64,000 nt of DNA from MedAcidi-G1 sp002294285. GTDB lineage: Bacteria; Actinomycetota; Acidimicrobiia; Acidimicrobiales; MedAcidi-G1. The notes under the pieces are model-generated. The model had not been told where the DNA came from and did not search any database. It saw only the letters and a program-made list of their open reading frames with translations. Of the stretch, positions 35,171 through 43,013 are shown piece by piece (the first letter of the stretch is position 1; every line of letters starts with the position of its first letter). Location of the stretch: NCBI GenBank assembly GCA_963999645.1, contig CAXEUY010000001.1:1-64000 (forward strand). Reading direction: 5' to 3'. The position numbers were made by a program, and so were the translations under genes.

Positions 35171-36357
35171 AGCGCTTTTTGGATTTGGTAAGAGTGGCAA
35201 TTGCAGGATTGACTGCGCGAAAAGTTAGAACCCTGTTGATCTTGTTAGGACCGATATTAGGGGTTGGTGCAATTGTTTCGGCCATAGGCATAAACGAGAG
35301 TTCGAAAGGATACTTAAAAGCGCAACTTCAGGAACTTGGGACTGATTTGATTGTAGCGAATGCTCAGGACTCGCTTGGTGGATTTGGGCAGAGACCACGA
35401 ATCCCAGAAGAGGCTGTTGGTCGCGTGTCACGATTGCCTGACGTTTCATCAGTGACCGGCACTTTTCAGATAGCGAATGTTGTCACGTTGCCATTTGAGG
35501 CTGCAGAAGATTACTACAAGGCTTTCCCTGTTCCGGTAATTGCAACTGGTTTGAATCTTCCAACCACAATGGAGGTTCCGTTAGTAAGCGGAAGATTCCT
35601 TAATGAATTTGATTACGACAACTCTGCACGTGTAGCCGTAATAGGTAAAGATCTGGCCAAAGAGTACGGATATATGAGGGGAGAGCAGAGAACTATTTCG
35701 TTGAACAGCGTCACTTACGGAGTTGTAGGGGTACTCGATTGGGTTTTGTTAGAACCATCAATGGATTCAGCTGTTTTTATCCCTTTTTCAACTGCGGAAA
35801 AAGATTGGGACATAGAAAGTCAAGATCCGACCCGCCTTTATGTGCGAGCTCCAACTAATACTCAACTAGTGGCAGAGGAGATTCCAACTGTTGTCAGTCT
35901 AGGAGGTCCTGATGGCGCTAGAACTAGCGTTCCCACAGATCTTCTTGATGCGGAGTCACAAGTTGATGAAAGTTTGAACAACCTCACTCAATTAATGGGA
36001 GGTTTGGCTTTAATCGTAGGTGGTGTAGGAATTGCAAATGTTATGTCTATCTCCGTTATCCAACGTTCTGCCGAAATAGGGATTCGTCGTGCTTTGGGTC
36101 ACACGCGTACAACTATCGCAGTACAATTTCTTTTCGAAGCCCTAGTAGTAGGGGTTTTAGGTGGCGTCTTTGGTGCTCTAGCGGGTGCAGGCGTAGTTTG
36201 GTTTACGTCTTGGTCCCGTGATTATGTAATGGTTCTTTCTGTGCCATCGCTAGTGGGGTGGAGTTTGGTTTCCGTTGCAGTAGCGATAGTGTCTGGCCTT
36301 TATCCTTCAATGAAGGCATCGCGCCTTGAACCTTTGGAAACACTTCGCCTTGGATAA
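35167..36357 (+). CDS. MacB/FtsX-type ABC transporter permease
   Basis: A 396-residue permease: one N-terminal helix (residues about 15-38), a large extracytoplasmic MacB_PCD-type domain (about 45-270), then three helices at the C-terminus. IGIRRALGHTRTTIAVQFLF is the FtsX-domain coupling loop, and the protein ends SGLYPSMKASRLEPLETLR, the usual family ending. GTG start overlapping the ATPase stop. With the adaptor and ATPase it forms a MacAB-like tripartite set adapted to a monoderm (inference). Confidence 0.95.
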   Translation: MKRFLDLVRVAIAGLTARKVRTLLILLGPILGVGAIVSAIGINESSKGYLKAQLQELGTDLIVANAQDSLGGFGQRPRIPEEAVGRVSRLPDVSSVTGTFQIANVVTLPFEAAEDYYKAFPVPVIATGLNLPTTMEVPLVSGRFLNEFDYDNSARVAVIGKDLAKEYGYMRGEQRTISLNSVTYGVVGVLDWVLLEPSMDSAVFIPFSTAEKDWDIESQDPTRLYVRAPTNTQLVAEEIPTVVSLGGPDGARTSVPTDLLDAESQVDESLNNLTQLMGGLALIVGGVGIANVMSISVIQRSAEIGIRRALGHTRTTIAVQFLFEALVVGVLGGVFGALAGAGVVWFTSWSRDYVMVLSVPSLVGWSLVSVAVAIVSGLYPSMKASRLEPLETLRLG

Positions 36358-36381
36358 GCGATTTCAGTCTAAAGTTTTTTT

Positions 36382-37362
36382 GTGGCAGTAAATCTTTCTG
36401 ATTACGGGGCTAGTGGCAATCTTCTTGCAGAGATCAATGAACTTGGACGTATCGTAAGAGTTGACCGTGGAGAATGTGACGTAATAGTAAAAGACGGCAA
36501 AATTAGAGTCATTTCTGATTCCAGTAGATCACAGAGCGAGACCGCCCCGGCAACTGGGGACTGGGTGAGGTTAAAAACTGTCCCAGAACTAGGAACGGTA
36601 ATCGAAGAGATTTTGCCACGAAAAAATAGATTGTCAAGACGGGACCCGTCAGATGAGAGAGGCGAGCAGGTTCTAGTTGCAAATGTTGATCTTGTAATAA
36701 TTGTTCACGGTATTGACCGTCCGTTACCTCCTGGTCGTATAGAGCGATTATTAACTTTAGGTTGGGAAAGTCAAAGTGAGGTAATTATCGTTCTGACAAA
36801 AGTTTCCGAAATGGACAACTTGCTTGAAGAGAAGATGGAGATTATCCAAGCTATAGCACCTGAAATTCAAATTCTTAGTGTCGATTCAAGCAATATGCAA
36901 GATTCAAATTTGAAAAAATTGAGAGACAGGATAAAACCTGGCAGCACTGCCGCATTAATTGGAGAGTCGGGATCAGGTAAATCATCTCTTGTTAATGCCC
37001 TAGCTGGTTTTGAAATAGCCGAAACAGGGGAAGTCAGACCTAGTGATCGTAGAGGCAGACATACGACAGTCACCCGTGAGATGATTCTTTGCCCTGAAGG
37101 AGGATTGTTGGTTGACACTCCAGGATTGCGCTCTATCGGAATATGGGATGCAAAAGACTCTCTAAAAAAAGTTTTTGGTGACTTAGAAGAAGTCTCTGAG
37201 AATTGTCGGTTTAACGATTGCGCCCATGAGAGTGAACCAGACTGTGCAGTTAACGAAGGTGTTTCGTTGGGTGTCATAGACGCTAGGAGAGTTTCTAGGT
37301 ATCGGTCTCTTTTGAAAGAGTTGACAGATCAACAGTTCAAACAGGCAAAACGCAAGAGTTAA
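36382..37362 (+). CDS. rsgA: Ribosome small subunit-dependent GTPase A
   Basis: A 326-residue circularly permuted GTPase assisting 30S subunit maturation. N-terminal OB fold, then the permuted G motifs: G4 VLTKVSEMD, G1 GESGSGKSSLVNALAG, G3 VDTPGLRSIG, and a C-terminal zinc-binding CRFNDCAHESEPDCAV. GTG start at 36382, 24 bases after the permease. It converges on the acyl-CoA ligase gene with a 26-base gap. Confidence 0.96.
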   Translation: MAVNLSDYGASGNLLAEINELGRIVRVDRGECDVIVKDGKIRVISDSSRSQSETAPATGDWVRLKTVPELGTVIEEILPRKNRLSRRDPSDERGEQVLVANVDLVIIVHGIDRPLPPGRIERLLTLGWESQSEVIIVLTKVSEMDNLLEEKMEIIQAIAPEIQILSVDSSNMQDSNLKKLRDRIKPGSTAALIGESGSGKSSLVNALAGFEIAETGEVRPSDRRGRHTTVTREMILCPEGGLLVDTPGLRSIGIWDAKDSLKKVFGDLEEVSENCRFNDCAHESEPDCAVNEGVSLGVIDARRVSRYRSLLKELTDQQFKQAKRKS

Positions 37363-37388
37363 TCCCAGTTTATTTAACAGGCATTTTT

Positions 37389-38993
37389 CTAAACTAGGTC
37401 TTTTAAAACAGAACGATCTATTTTAAAACCATTTTTTAGTGGGATTGCATCAACGATCTTTATTTCCGTTGGCATCTTATAATCAGCAATTTTATCTTTT
37501 CCAAAATCTGTTAATTCGTCTAATGTCAGAATCTCTTCAGGGCTTGTAGGGACTATAAAAGCAACTCCTATTTCCCCTAAAGTGGGGTGCAGTTTAGGAA
37601 CTAATACCATTTGTTCAATTTTTGGATGACCGCTTAAAACTGACTCAACTTCTTGTGGGTGAACGTTATAACCACCTCTTATAAACATTTCATTCGTTCT
37701 CCCAGCAAGTCTGAAAAAACCTTGGTCGTCATTTCTGGCCAAATCCTGTGTTCTTAACCATCCATCTTTTAGAAATTTTTTAGTATTTGCTGAGTCATGC
37801 CAATACGAGTCCATGGAACTTGGAGTCTTAATGTACAGTTCACCTACCTCACCTTTTTCTACAGGATGACCATTTTCATCAAGTATTTTTGCCTGAACTC
37901 CAGGTCGCGGTTTTCCGATTGTGTAAAGAGACTCCTCTTCAGATGCTTCAAGGGAAGTGGCTAAACCTATTCCACCTGACTCCGTTGAAGAGTAGCGAAT
38001 TGAATAGGGTGCGTTAAAGTTCTCTTTCGCCCTTCGCACCAAGGAAGGAGGAGATGCTCCGCCACCAGCAACTATTGCTTTAACTGAACTTAGGTCGTAG
38101 TTCTGAAAATCATTTACTTTGAGCAGCAAGGCAATTTGTGCTGAAACTCCGGCAACGGCAGATATGCGGTATTTCTCAGTCAGTTGCAGTATTTTTGAAG
38201 CGTTCCATCTTTCAAGTATGTGAAGGGTAATGCCTAGTGACAGTTGCCAAGGCAGTTTTGTCATAGAGCCTACGTGTGCAAAGGCAGTGCTTGGGACGAT
38301 ATGACCGTCAGTACCCCAAACACCTGCCGTGTCCATTCTTTGTATTGCTGCAAGTTGATTATTGGTGAATAGCGCCCCTTTAGGCGTACCGGTTGATCCG
38401 GAAGTGAAACACACACAAACCGGCCTATTGGGGTCCTCCCTAAGCACCTCAGGTTTAAATGAACGCACGCGCATCATTGAAAGCAACTTTTCTAAATTGT
38501 CGGATATCTCTACAGTTTCTACAGAGATATCCGAAGGAATCCCGTCTAATAGTTCAGTGGTTGCAATAACGAGATCTGGTTCGGCTATTTCACAAATTGA
38601 CTTTCTTTCTGTAGATTTCAAACGCGGATTTATGCCTGTAGTTATTGCCCCAATTTTTGACGCTGCAATATAAGCAATCAGATATTCGACACTTGCAGGA
38701 AGAGAAAGCAGGAGTAGCGACCCTTCGCGTAAACCTTTTCGGAGCAGACTCCCTGCTACTTCGTCCGACACTCTGTCCAAATCTTGATAAGAAACAGTGA
38801 AACCACTAACACATTCAAGAGCAGTTTTATCCTTATAAATTGCTGCGGCAGTTTGAACTATTCCTGGAAGCATTGAAGAAATCGTATCTCTTCGCGCACG
38901 AGAAGTTATCCAAATGGGTTTTCTATTTAAAATAGAACTTTTTGCGAATAATTTTTGTTTTCGGAGGGGCAAGCAATGGTTCTCCCGTAGCAT
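37389..38993 (-). CDS. AMP-dependent acyl-CoA ligase (FadD3-like)
   Basis: A 534-residue ANL-superfamily enzyme activating a carboxylic acid as acyl-AMP, then acyl-CoA. The P-loop motif reads CFTSGSTGTPKGALFTN. Later motifs are YSSTESGG, GWLRTQDLARNDDQGFFRL and GRTNEMFIRGGYNVHP, and the catalytic Lys is in KNGFKIDRSVLKD. Start: the family's N-terminal block (DTISSMLPGIVQTAA, aligning with TVPAALDRLV of FadD3) begins before the ATG at 38873, so the distal ATG 38993 is kept, although the first 30 residues look non-homologous and a TTG at 38972 is possible. Substrate unknown; an aromatic, steroid or branched acid is plausible. Confidence 0.9.
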   Translation of the reverse strand: MLRENHCLPLRKQKLFAKSSILNRKPIWITSRARRDTISSMLPGIVQTAAAIYKDKTALECVSGFTVSYQDLDRVSDEVAGSLLRKGLREGSLLLLSLPASVEYLIAYIAASKIGAITTGINPRLKSTERKSICEIAEPDLVIATTELLDGIPSDISVETVEISDNLEKLLSMMRVRSFKPEVLREDPNRPVCVCFTSGSTGTPKGALFTNNQLAAIQRMDTAGVWGTDGHIVPSTAFAHVGSMTKLPWQLSLGITLHILERWNASKILQLTEKYRISAVAGVSAQIALLLKVNDFQNYDLSSVKAIVAGGGASPPSLVRRAKENFNAPYSIRYSSTESGGIGLATSLEASEEESLYTIGKPRPGVQAKILDENGHPVEKGEVGELYIKTPSSMDSYWHDSANTKKFLKDGWLRTQDLARNDDQGFFRLAGRTNEMFIRGGYNVHPQEVESVLSGHPKIEQMVLVPKLHPTLGEIGVAFIVPTSPEEILTLDELTDFGKDKIADYKMPTEIKIVDAIPLKNGFKIDRSVLKDLV

Positions 38994-39048
38994 TGCATCT
39001 TGAGAAGGTTGTCAGGTGAGCCTTCGAAAATTTCAGGAGGAAAAGTAG

Positions 39049-39519
39049 ATGGCTCGCACTAATGCAGTCGACCGGTTCATCAGTGAAGCCGAAGCTTCGG
39101 GGCTAGAAATAGAAGTTCAGCGTTATCCAGATGGCACTAGAACAGCAGCTGATGCTGCAGCTGCTGTCGGTTGCAAAATAGATCAGATAGTCAAGTCTCT
39201 AGTTTTCATGGCGGATGTAAGACCTATTTTAATTCTTTGTTCAGGTGCTCGAAGAGTGGATGAAGACAAATTAGCTGAATATATAGGAACAGAGATAAGA
39301 ATTGCAGGAGCCAGTGAGGTCCGTTCAGCTACTGGCTATGCAATAGGAGGAACCCCGCCTTTGGGTCATACAGTTCCACTTAAAACAGTGGTTGATCCTC
39401 ACTTAATGGAGTTTGAAGAAATTTGGGCGGCTGCAGGAACACCGGATTCTGTTTTCTCGATATCTCCAAAGGAACTCGTGAAAGTTACCGGTGGTTCCGT
39501 GGTAGCAGTTACACGCTAA
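39049..39519 (+). CDS. YbaK/ProX-type aminoacyl-tRNA deacylase
   Basis: A 156-residue single-domain protein of the YbaK/EbsC/INS editing family, which hydrolyses mischarged tRNAs. DQIVKSLVFMADVRPILILC has the catalytic Lys, and GTPPLGHTVPLKTVVDP is the conserved GxxxPxG loop region. Strong AGGAGG ribosome site before ATG. It is 11 bases upstream of an SDR gene, so co-transcribed; the pairing has no obvious functional logic. Confidence 0.92.
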   Translation: MARTNAVDRFISEAEASGLEIEVQRYPDGTRTAADAAAAVGCKIDQIVKSLVFMADVRPILILCSGARRVDEDKLAEYIGTEIRIAGASEVRSATGYAIGGTPPLGHTVPLKTVVDPHLMEFEEIWAAAGTPDSVFSISPKELVKVTGGSVVAVTR

Positions 39520-39530
39520 GAGGAGAGACG

Positions 39531-40436
39531 ATGTCTGGAAACTACTTTGAAAATCAAGTAGTGATAGTAACGGGGGCTGGTAGAGGACTTGGAAGAGCAC
39601 ATGCTATTGCTCTCGCGGCAGAAGGGGCCTCTGTCTTGGTCAATGACCTGGGAGTATCCCGTGAAGGTCAAGAGGCAAGTTCCTCTCCCGCAGAACAGGT
39701 AGTTGAAGAAATTCTAGAAATGGGTGGAATAGCCGAGGTGAATTCAGGAGATGTTGCAGATTGGCAACAAGCTGAAGAAATGGTTTCTCATGCAATAGAA
39801 AAATGGGGCAGATTAGATGCACTAATTTGCAATGCAGGTTTTTTAAGAGATCGAATGCTTGTGAGTATGAGTGAGGAAGAGTGGGATTCAGTTATAAGAG
39901 TTCATCTAAAAGGACACATAGCCCCTGCTCGACACGCAGCAAACCATTGGAGGAATCTCGCTAAGGAAGGTAAAGAAACTGAAGGTCGAATTGTAATGAC
40001 GTCTTCAGGAGCGGGTCTTATGGGAAGTGTTGGGCAAGGCAATTATGCAGCTGCTAAAGCAGGAATAGCACTACTGGTGCTTCAGGCTGCAGAAGAGTGG
40101 AAACAGTATGGCGTAAAAGTAAATGGAATAGCACCTGACGCGCGAACACGAATGACAGAAGGAGTTTTTTACGATAGTGACGTACCAGATGGATGGGACG
40201 AGAAAGATCCGGCAAATGTATCTCCGCTTGTAGTTTGGCTTTCTAGTAAAGGCTGTGACATTACAGGAAGAATGTTTGAAATTTCCGGTGGCAAAATCAA
40301 CCTGTGCGACGGATGGAGGCACGGCCAGTCAGAAGAGGTTGAAGGTAGAGGTTTCAGAGTAGACGAGATAGGTGAAGTGGTGGCCGGACTGATTGACCGA
40401 TCTGAATCTCCAGAATCCGTTTACGGATCACGTTGA
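39531..40436 (+). CDS. Short-chain dehydrogenase, (3R)-hydroxyacyl-CoA type
   Basis: A 301-residue SDR. NAD(P) site GAGRGLGRAHAIALA and VLVNDLG; the active site has Ser in TSSGAGLMG and YxxxK in NYAAAKAGI. The RAHALALA...LVNDLG pattern is typical of the hydroxyacyl-CoA dehydrogenase domain of peroxisomal multifunctional enzyme type 2 and actinobacterial relatives, usually NAD-dependent. The start is ATG 39531 behind AGGAG at 39521-39525. It would follow MaoC-type hydratases in beta-oxidation of (3R) intermediates (inference). Confidence 0.9.
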   Translation: MSGNYFENQVVIVTGAGRGLGRAHAIALAAEGASVLVNDLGVSREGQEASSSPAEQVVEEILEMGGIAEVNSGDVADWQQAEEMVSHAIEKWGRLDALICNAGFLRDRMLVSMSEEEWDSVIRVHLKGHIAPARHAANHWRNLAKEGKETEGRIVMTSSGAGLMGSVGQGNYAAAKAGIALLVLQAAEEWKQYGVKVNGIAPDARTRMTEGVFYDSDVPDGWDEKDPANVSPLVVWLSSKGCDITGRMFEISGGKINLCDGWRHGQSEEVEGRGFRVDEIGEVVAGLIDRSESPESVYGSR

Positions 40437-40526
40437 GCGCAAAAAGTTAAGAAAAAATGTGCAGGAAGTGTGTCTTAAATTGATAACGGACTGTATTTTT
40501 CCAACGTTCTAGACGTTTACGATTTG

Positions 40527-40991
40527 TTAATGATCTTCGACATTTAAAGTTTCATGATTCTCAGCTGATTTGAAATTCTCATTCAAAGCAGCGTGTGCTT
40601 CTTCAGCGCTTATACCAAGTTGACGCAATTCATAAACGAATCTAAGTGTCGCTTCTTGCAATCTGAGCCGTCTTTCTTGAAGAGCTTCAGAATGGGGAGG
40701 TTCATTTGCAACAAAAGTGCCTCTGCGTCCTTTTCCATGTATCAGGCCATCACGCTCAAGTTCTGTATAGGAGCGAGCAACAGTTCCTGGGGCTATTTCT
40801 AGCTCATCTGCTAATTCACGGATCGTAGGCAGCCGACAATTAGGCAATAGATAACCAACGGCGATCATTACTGAAATCTGCGCTCTAATTTGCTCAAATA
40901 TTGGAATCGCTATTTTAGCATCTAGGCGAAGAGTCATTTTGCGCCTAGTTCCCTTTTCATCAACAAAGGGGACAGTTCTAGGGTTTGACAT
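40527..40991 (-). CDS. GntR-family transcriptional regulator (YtrA-like)
   Basis: A 154-residue regulator: winged-helix DNA-binding domain (residues about 25-95) with FEQIRAQISVMIAVGYLLP, LPTIRELADELEIAPGTVAR and SYTELERDGLIHGKGRRGTF, followed by a short helical tail without the large effector domain of FadR/HutC types; this is the YtrA architecture. ATG 40991. A perfect palindrome begins 8 bases upstream and suggests autoregulation; the divergent PII gene could share control. Confidence 0.93.
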   Translation of the reverse strand: MSNPRTVPFVDEKGTRRKMTLRLDAKIAIPIFEQIRAQISVMIAVGYLLPNCRLPTIRELADELEIAPGTVARSYTELERDGLIHGKGRRGTFVANEPPHSEALQERRLRLQEATLRFVYELRQLGISAEEAHAALNENFKSAENHETLNVEDH

Positions 40992-40998
40992 ATGTTTA

Positions 40999-41012
40999 TT
41001 GTATTAATACAA
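40999..41012. promoter_or_regulatory. Perfect 14-bp palindrome, candidate GntR operator
   Basis: TTGTATTAATACAA reads identically on both strands and contains GTATTAATAC, fitting the GT-N2-TA-N2-AC plan of GntR operators. It lies 8 bases upstream of the GntR start codon, in the 117-base gap shared with the divergent PII gene. Confidence 0.6.
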
Positions 41013-41108
41013 ATTACATTAATCTTAATTTTTTCCCTTATTTATTGACGCTTTAAGTAATACATAGAATATTTGTAACAATAATTATTTTAAATTTGGA
41101 GGAAAACA

Positions 41109-41447
41109 ATGAAATTGGTAACAGCCGTAATAAAGCCATTCAAACTTGATGATGTTAAAGACGCCTTAGCAGGATTAGGTATTCAAGGAATGACTGTAAG
41201 CGAAGTTCAGGGTTTCGGTCGACAGGGCGGACATAGCGAAACTTATAGAGGAACTGAATACAAAGTCCTATTCACTCCTAAAACTCGTGTCGAAGCTGTT
41301 GTAGATGATGATCAAGCAGAAAGTGTAGTTGATGCAATAGTTGCTGCTGCAAGAACTGAAAAAATTGGTGACGGCAAAGTTTGGGTGACAGGTGTTGAAT
41401 CATTAGTAAGAATCAGAACTGGAGAACGAAATAGCGACGCGGTTTAA
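41109..41447 (+). CDS. glnB: Nitrogen regulatory protein PII
   Basis: A 112-residue PII signal transducer binding ATP/ADP and 2-oxoglutarate. MKLVTAVIKPFKLDDVKDAL at the N-terminus and GFGRQGGHSETYRGTEYKV form the T-loop with Tyr51, the residue adenylylated in actinobacteria. GDGKVWVTGVE is the B-loop region and RIRTGERNSDAV the C-terminal signature. GGAGGA ribosome site. The usual neighbours amtB, glnD or glnA are absent, so this is an orphan copy. A TTGACG -35-like hexamer lies at 41045-41050. Confidence 0.97.
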   Translation: MKLVTAVIKPFKLDDVKDALAGLGIQGMTVSEVQGFGRQGGHSETYRGTEYKVLFTPKTRVEAVVDDDQAESVVDAIVAAARTEKIGDGKVWVTGVESLVRIRTGERNSDAV

Positions 41448-41496
41448 CGCCTACCCTGTTTGTCTATTGTTTTGTTAACTCGGATACCTTTTATAT

Positions 41497-42312
41497 ATGG
41501 ACGAAAAGTCGATCAAATGTGAAGTTAAAAACAAGGTTGCTTGGATAACTATAGACAACCAAGCAAAAGGTAATGGGCTGACCCCTGAAATGAGAAATCA
41601 GCTAATTGATCTTCTAGGAAGTTTTAACGGACAATTCGAAATTCGATCCGCAATTATAACAGGCGCAGGTCAAAAGTTCTTTTGTACTGGTGCTGATCTA
41701 AGTGCCTCAAGCACAGAAAGCAATACCCCAGAAGATGAACCTAGAGCAATTACTGGTGATATTCGAAGAATGATGCTTGAAGGAAGCATCAGGCTGATGG
41801 ATTCAATTTTAGATTGCGAAATTCCCGTAATAGCTTCCGTAAACGGAATTGCAGCAGGTATAGGTGCCCACTTGGCTTTCTGTAGTGATTTGGTAATTGC
41901 TTCAGATAACGCGAAGTTTATTGAAATTTTTGCCAGAAGAGGATTGATACCAGATGGGTTAGGCACATGGATCATGCCTCGCTTAATTGGAATTCAGAAA
42001 ACCAAAGAGTTGATGTTCTTTGCAGATGATATTTCCTCTGAAGAAGCTCTAAGTCTAGGTCTTTGCAATAGGACCGTTCCAATGGCAGAGCTGGAATCAA
42101 AATCACGAGAGTGGGCGGAAAGTCTTGCTTCAGGACCATCCCGCAGTTTCATGTTCTCGAAATGGCTCCTTAACAAGTCTCTAGATGTAGACAGAAAAAC
42201 TTTAGCCGAGTATGAAGCTTGGGCAGTTGAGTCGAATTCAAAAACTCACGATTCCCAAGAAGGAATCGAGTCGTTTAAGCAGAAGAGAGACCCGGAATGG
42301 AAAGGTTATTAG
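41497..42312 (+). CDS. Enoyl-CoA hydratase/isomerase, PaaG-like
   Basis: A 271-residue crotonase. Oxyanion-hole loops FFCTGADLSAS and NGIAAGIGAHLAFCSD. Both catalytic Glu of classic hydratases are replaced (His in GIGAHL; Phe in FIEIFARRG), while FARRGLIPDGLG keeps the Asp used by PaaG-type isomerases. An enoyl-CoA isomerase role is therefore more likely than hydration. It starts at ATG 41497, 50 bases after PII, and is followed 6 bases later by the small unknown gene of the selenoprotein pair. Confidence 0.88.
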   Translation: MDEKSIKCEVKNKVAWITIDNQAKGNGLTPEMRNQLIDLLGSFNGQFEIRSAIITGAGQKFFCTGADLSASSTESNTPEDEPRAITGDIRRMMLEGSIRLMDSILDCEIPVIASVNGIAAGIGAHLAFCSDLVIASDNAKFIEIFARRGLIPDGLGTWIMPRLIGIQKTKELMFFADDISSEEALSLGLCNRTVPMAELESKSREWAESLASGPSRSFMFSKWLLNKSLDVDRKTLAEYEAWAVESNSKTHDSQEGIESFKQKRDPEWKGY

Positions 42313-42318
42313 AAGCCT

Positions 42319-42633
42319 GTGATTGTTGTAATTGACGACACAGACAACGTCACGCTAGCTTCTCCAAATGATTTTCGAGAATTTCATATTGAGTGTCATA
42401 AGAAAAGGTCTTCATCAGAGATTTGTGAAATTTTAGGCCAAGGCAGCAAAGTAATAGATGAAGAGCACCTTTGGTTGAGCGCTGAAATGGTGACGAACTT
42501 GGCATCGGAAAAGATTGATGGTTGGGAAAATGGTTTCAATCAAATGTTGGACTATGCCACTTCGAAAGGCTGGACTGAAAATAATAGGGAGTTAATCCGT
42601 GCACACATTGAATGGGCTAGGGTGGAGAAATGA
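42319..42633 (+). CDS. Small protein of unknown function coupled to the ArsC-like selenoprotein
   Basis: A 104-residue soluble protein with no family I recognise. It begins IVVIDDTDNVTLASPNDF and continues with mixed strands and helices (EHLWLSAEMVTNLA, GWENGFNQMLDYATSKGW). One Cys at HIECHKK and one at SSEICEIL. GTG start at 42319, 6 bases after the crotonase stop. Its TGA overlaps the ATG of the next gene as ATGA, so the two are translationally coupled. Confidence 0.75.
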   Translation: MIVVIDDTDNVTLASPNDFREFHIECHKKRSSSEICEILGQGSKVIDEEHLWLSAEMVTNLASEKIDGWENGFNQMLDYATSKGWTENNRELIRAHIEWARVEK

Positions 42634-43010
42634 CAGAAGTAACAATTTTCCACAACCCCCATTGAAATTCCTCTACAAATGCTTTAGCGGTCGCTGAGGA
42701 AATGGGAATAGAAGTAGATGTTGTTCTTTATATGAAAGAACCTCCAGATAAAGAACTTTTAACGAGAATAACTAAGGGCCTTGAAGATCCAGTTGAAGAC
42801 TTAGTTCGCAAGGATTCCAAATTCAAAAAAATGGAACTTGTCGCAGATGATTATGTTGACAATTCTGGGGCTGTTGTTGAATTGCTTTCCGAACAAAAAG
42901 CCCTTTTGCAAAGACCACTAGTGGTAAAGGGAGAAATCAACGGTAGTGGGCCATTGAAGGCAATTATTGGAAGACCCAAAGACCGAATAGCTGACTTTAT
43001 CAAATCTTGA
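42630..43010 (+). CDS. ArsC-family protein with in-frame TGA at the catalytic position (putative selenoprotein)
   Basis: Read through one TGA, this is a 126-residue thioredoxin-fold ArsC/Spx-family protein. It opens MTEVTIFHNPH-Sec-NSSTNALAV; the TGA (42663-42665) is codon 12, aligning with the nucleophilic Cys12 of E. coli ArsC (HNPACGTSRNTL). Downstream landmarks fit ArsC: VVLYMKEPPDKELL, VEDLVRKD, LLQRPLVV and IIGRPKDRIADFI. The ATG overlaps the previous stop (ATGA) and the reading frame is open from there apart from the TGA, so loss of function is unlikely. A hairpin with a GGUC loop begins 16 bases after the TGA. Taken together the TGA most likely encodes selenocysteine. Arsenate reduction or another redox role is inferred. 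Ordinary gene calling would start at ATG 42702 and lose the active site. Confidence 0.82.
42682..42699 (+). promoter_or_regulatory. Putative bacterial SECIS element
   Basis: In the RNA, CUUUAGC (42682-42688) pairs with GCUGAGG (42693-42699) as seven base pairs including two G-U, closing the tetraloop GGUC (42689-42692). The stem begins 16 bases, and the loop 23 bases, after the UGA. A guanine/uracil-bearing apical loop at this distance is the pattern SelB recognises; the loop of E. coli fdhF also contains GGUC. Confidence 0.7.
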
Positions 43011-43013
43011 CTT

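Noticed and set aside
39423..39530. N-terminal extension of the SDR frame upstream of 39531
   Set aside because: It lies inside the YbaK-type gene and is non-homologous; ATG 39531 has a good ribosome site.
42630..43010. ArsC-like gene as a nonsense-mutated pseudogene
   Set aside because: A single TGA falls exactly on the catalytic Cys codon, the rest of the frame is intact, the start is coupled to the upstream gene and a SECIS-like hairpin follows. Random decay would not be expected to give this combination, although it cannot be excluded without the genome.
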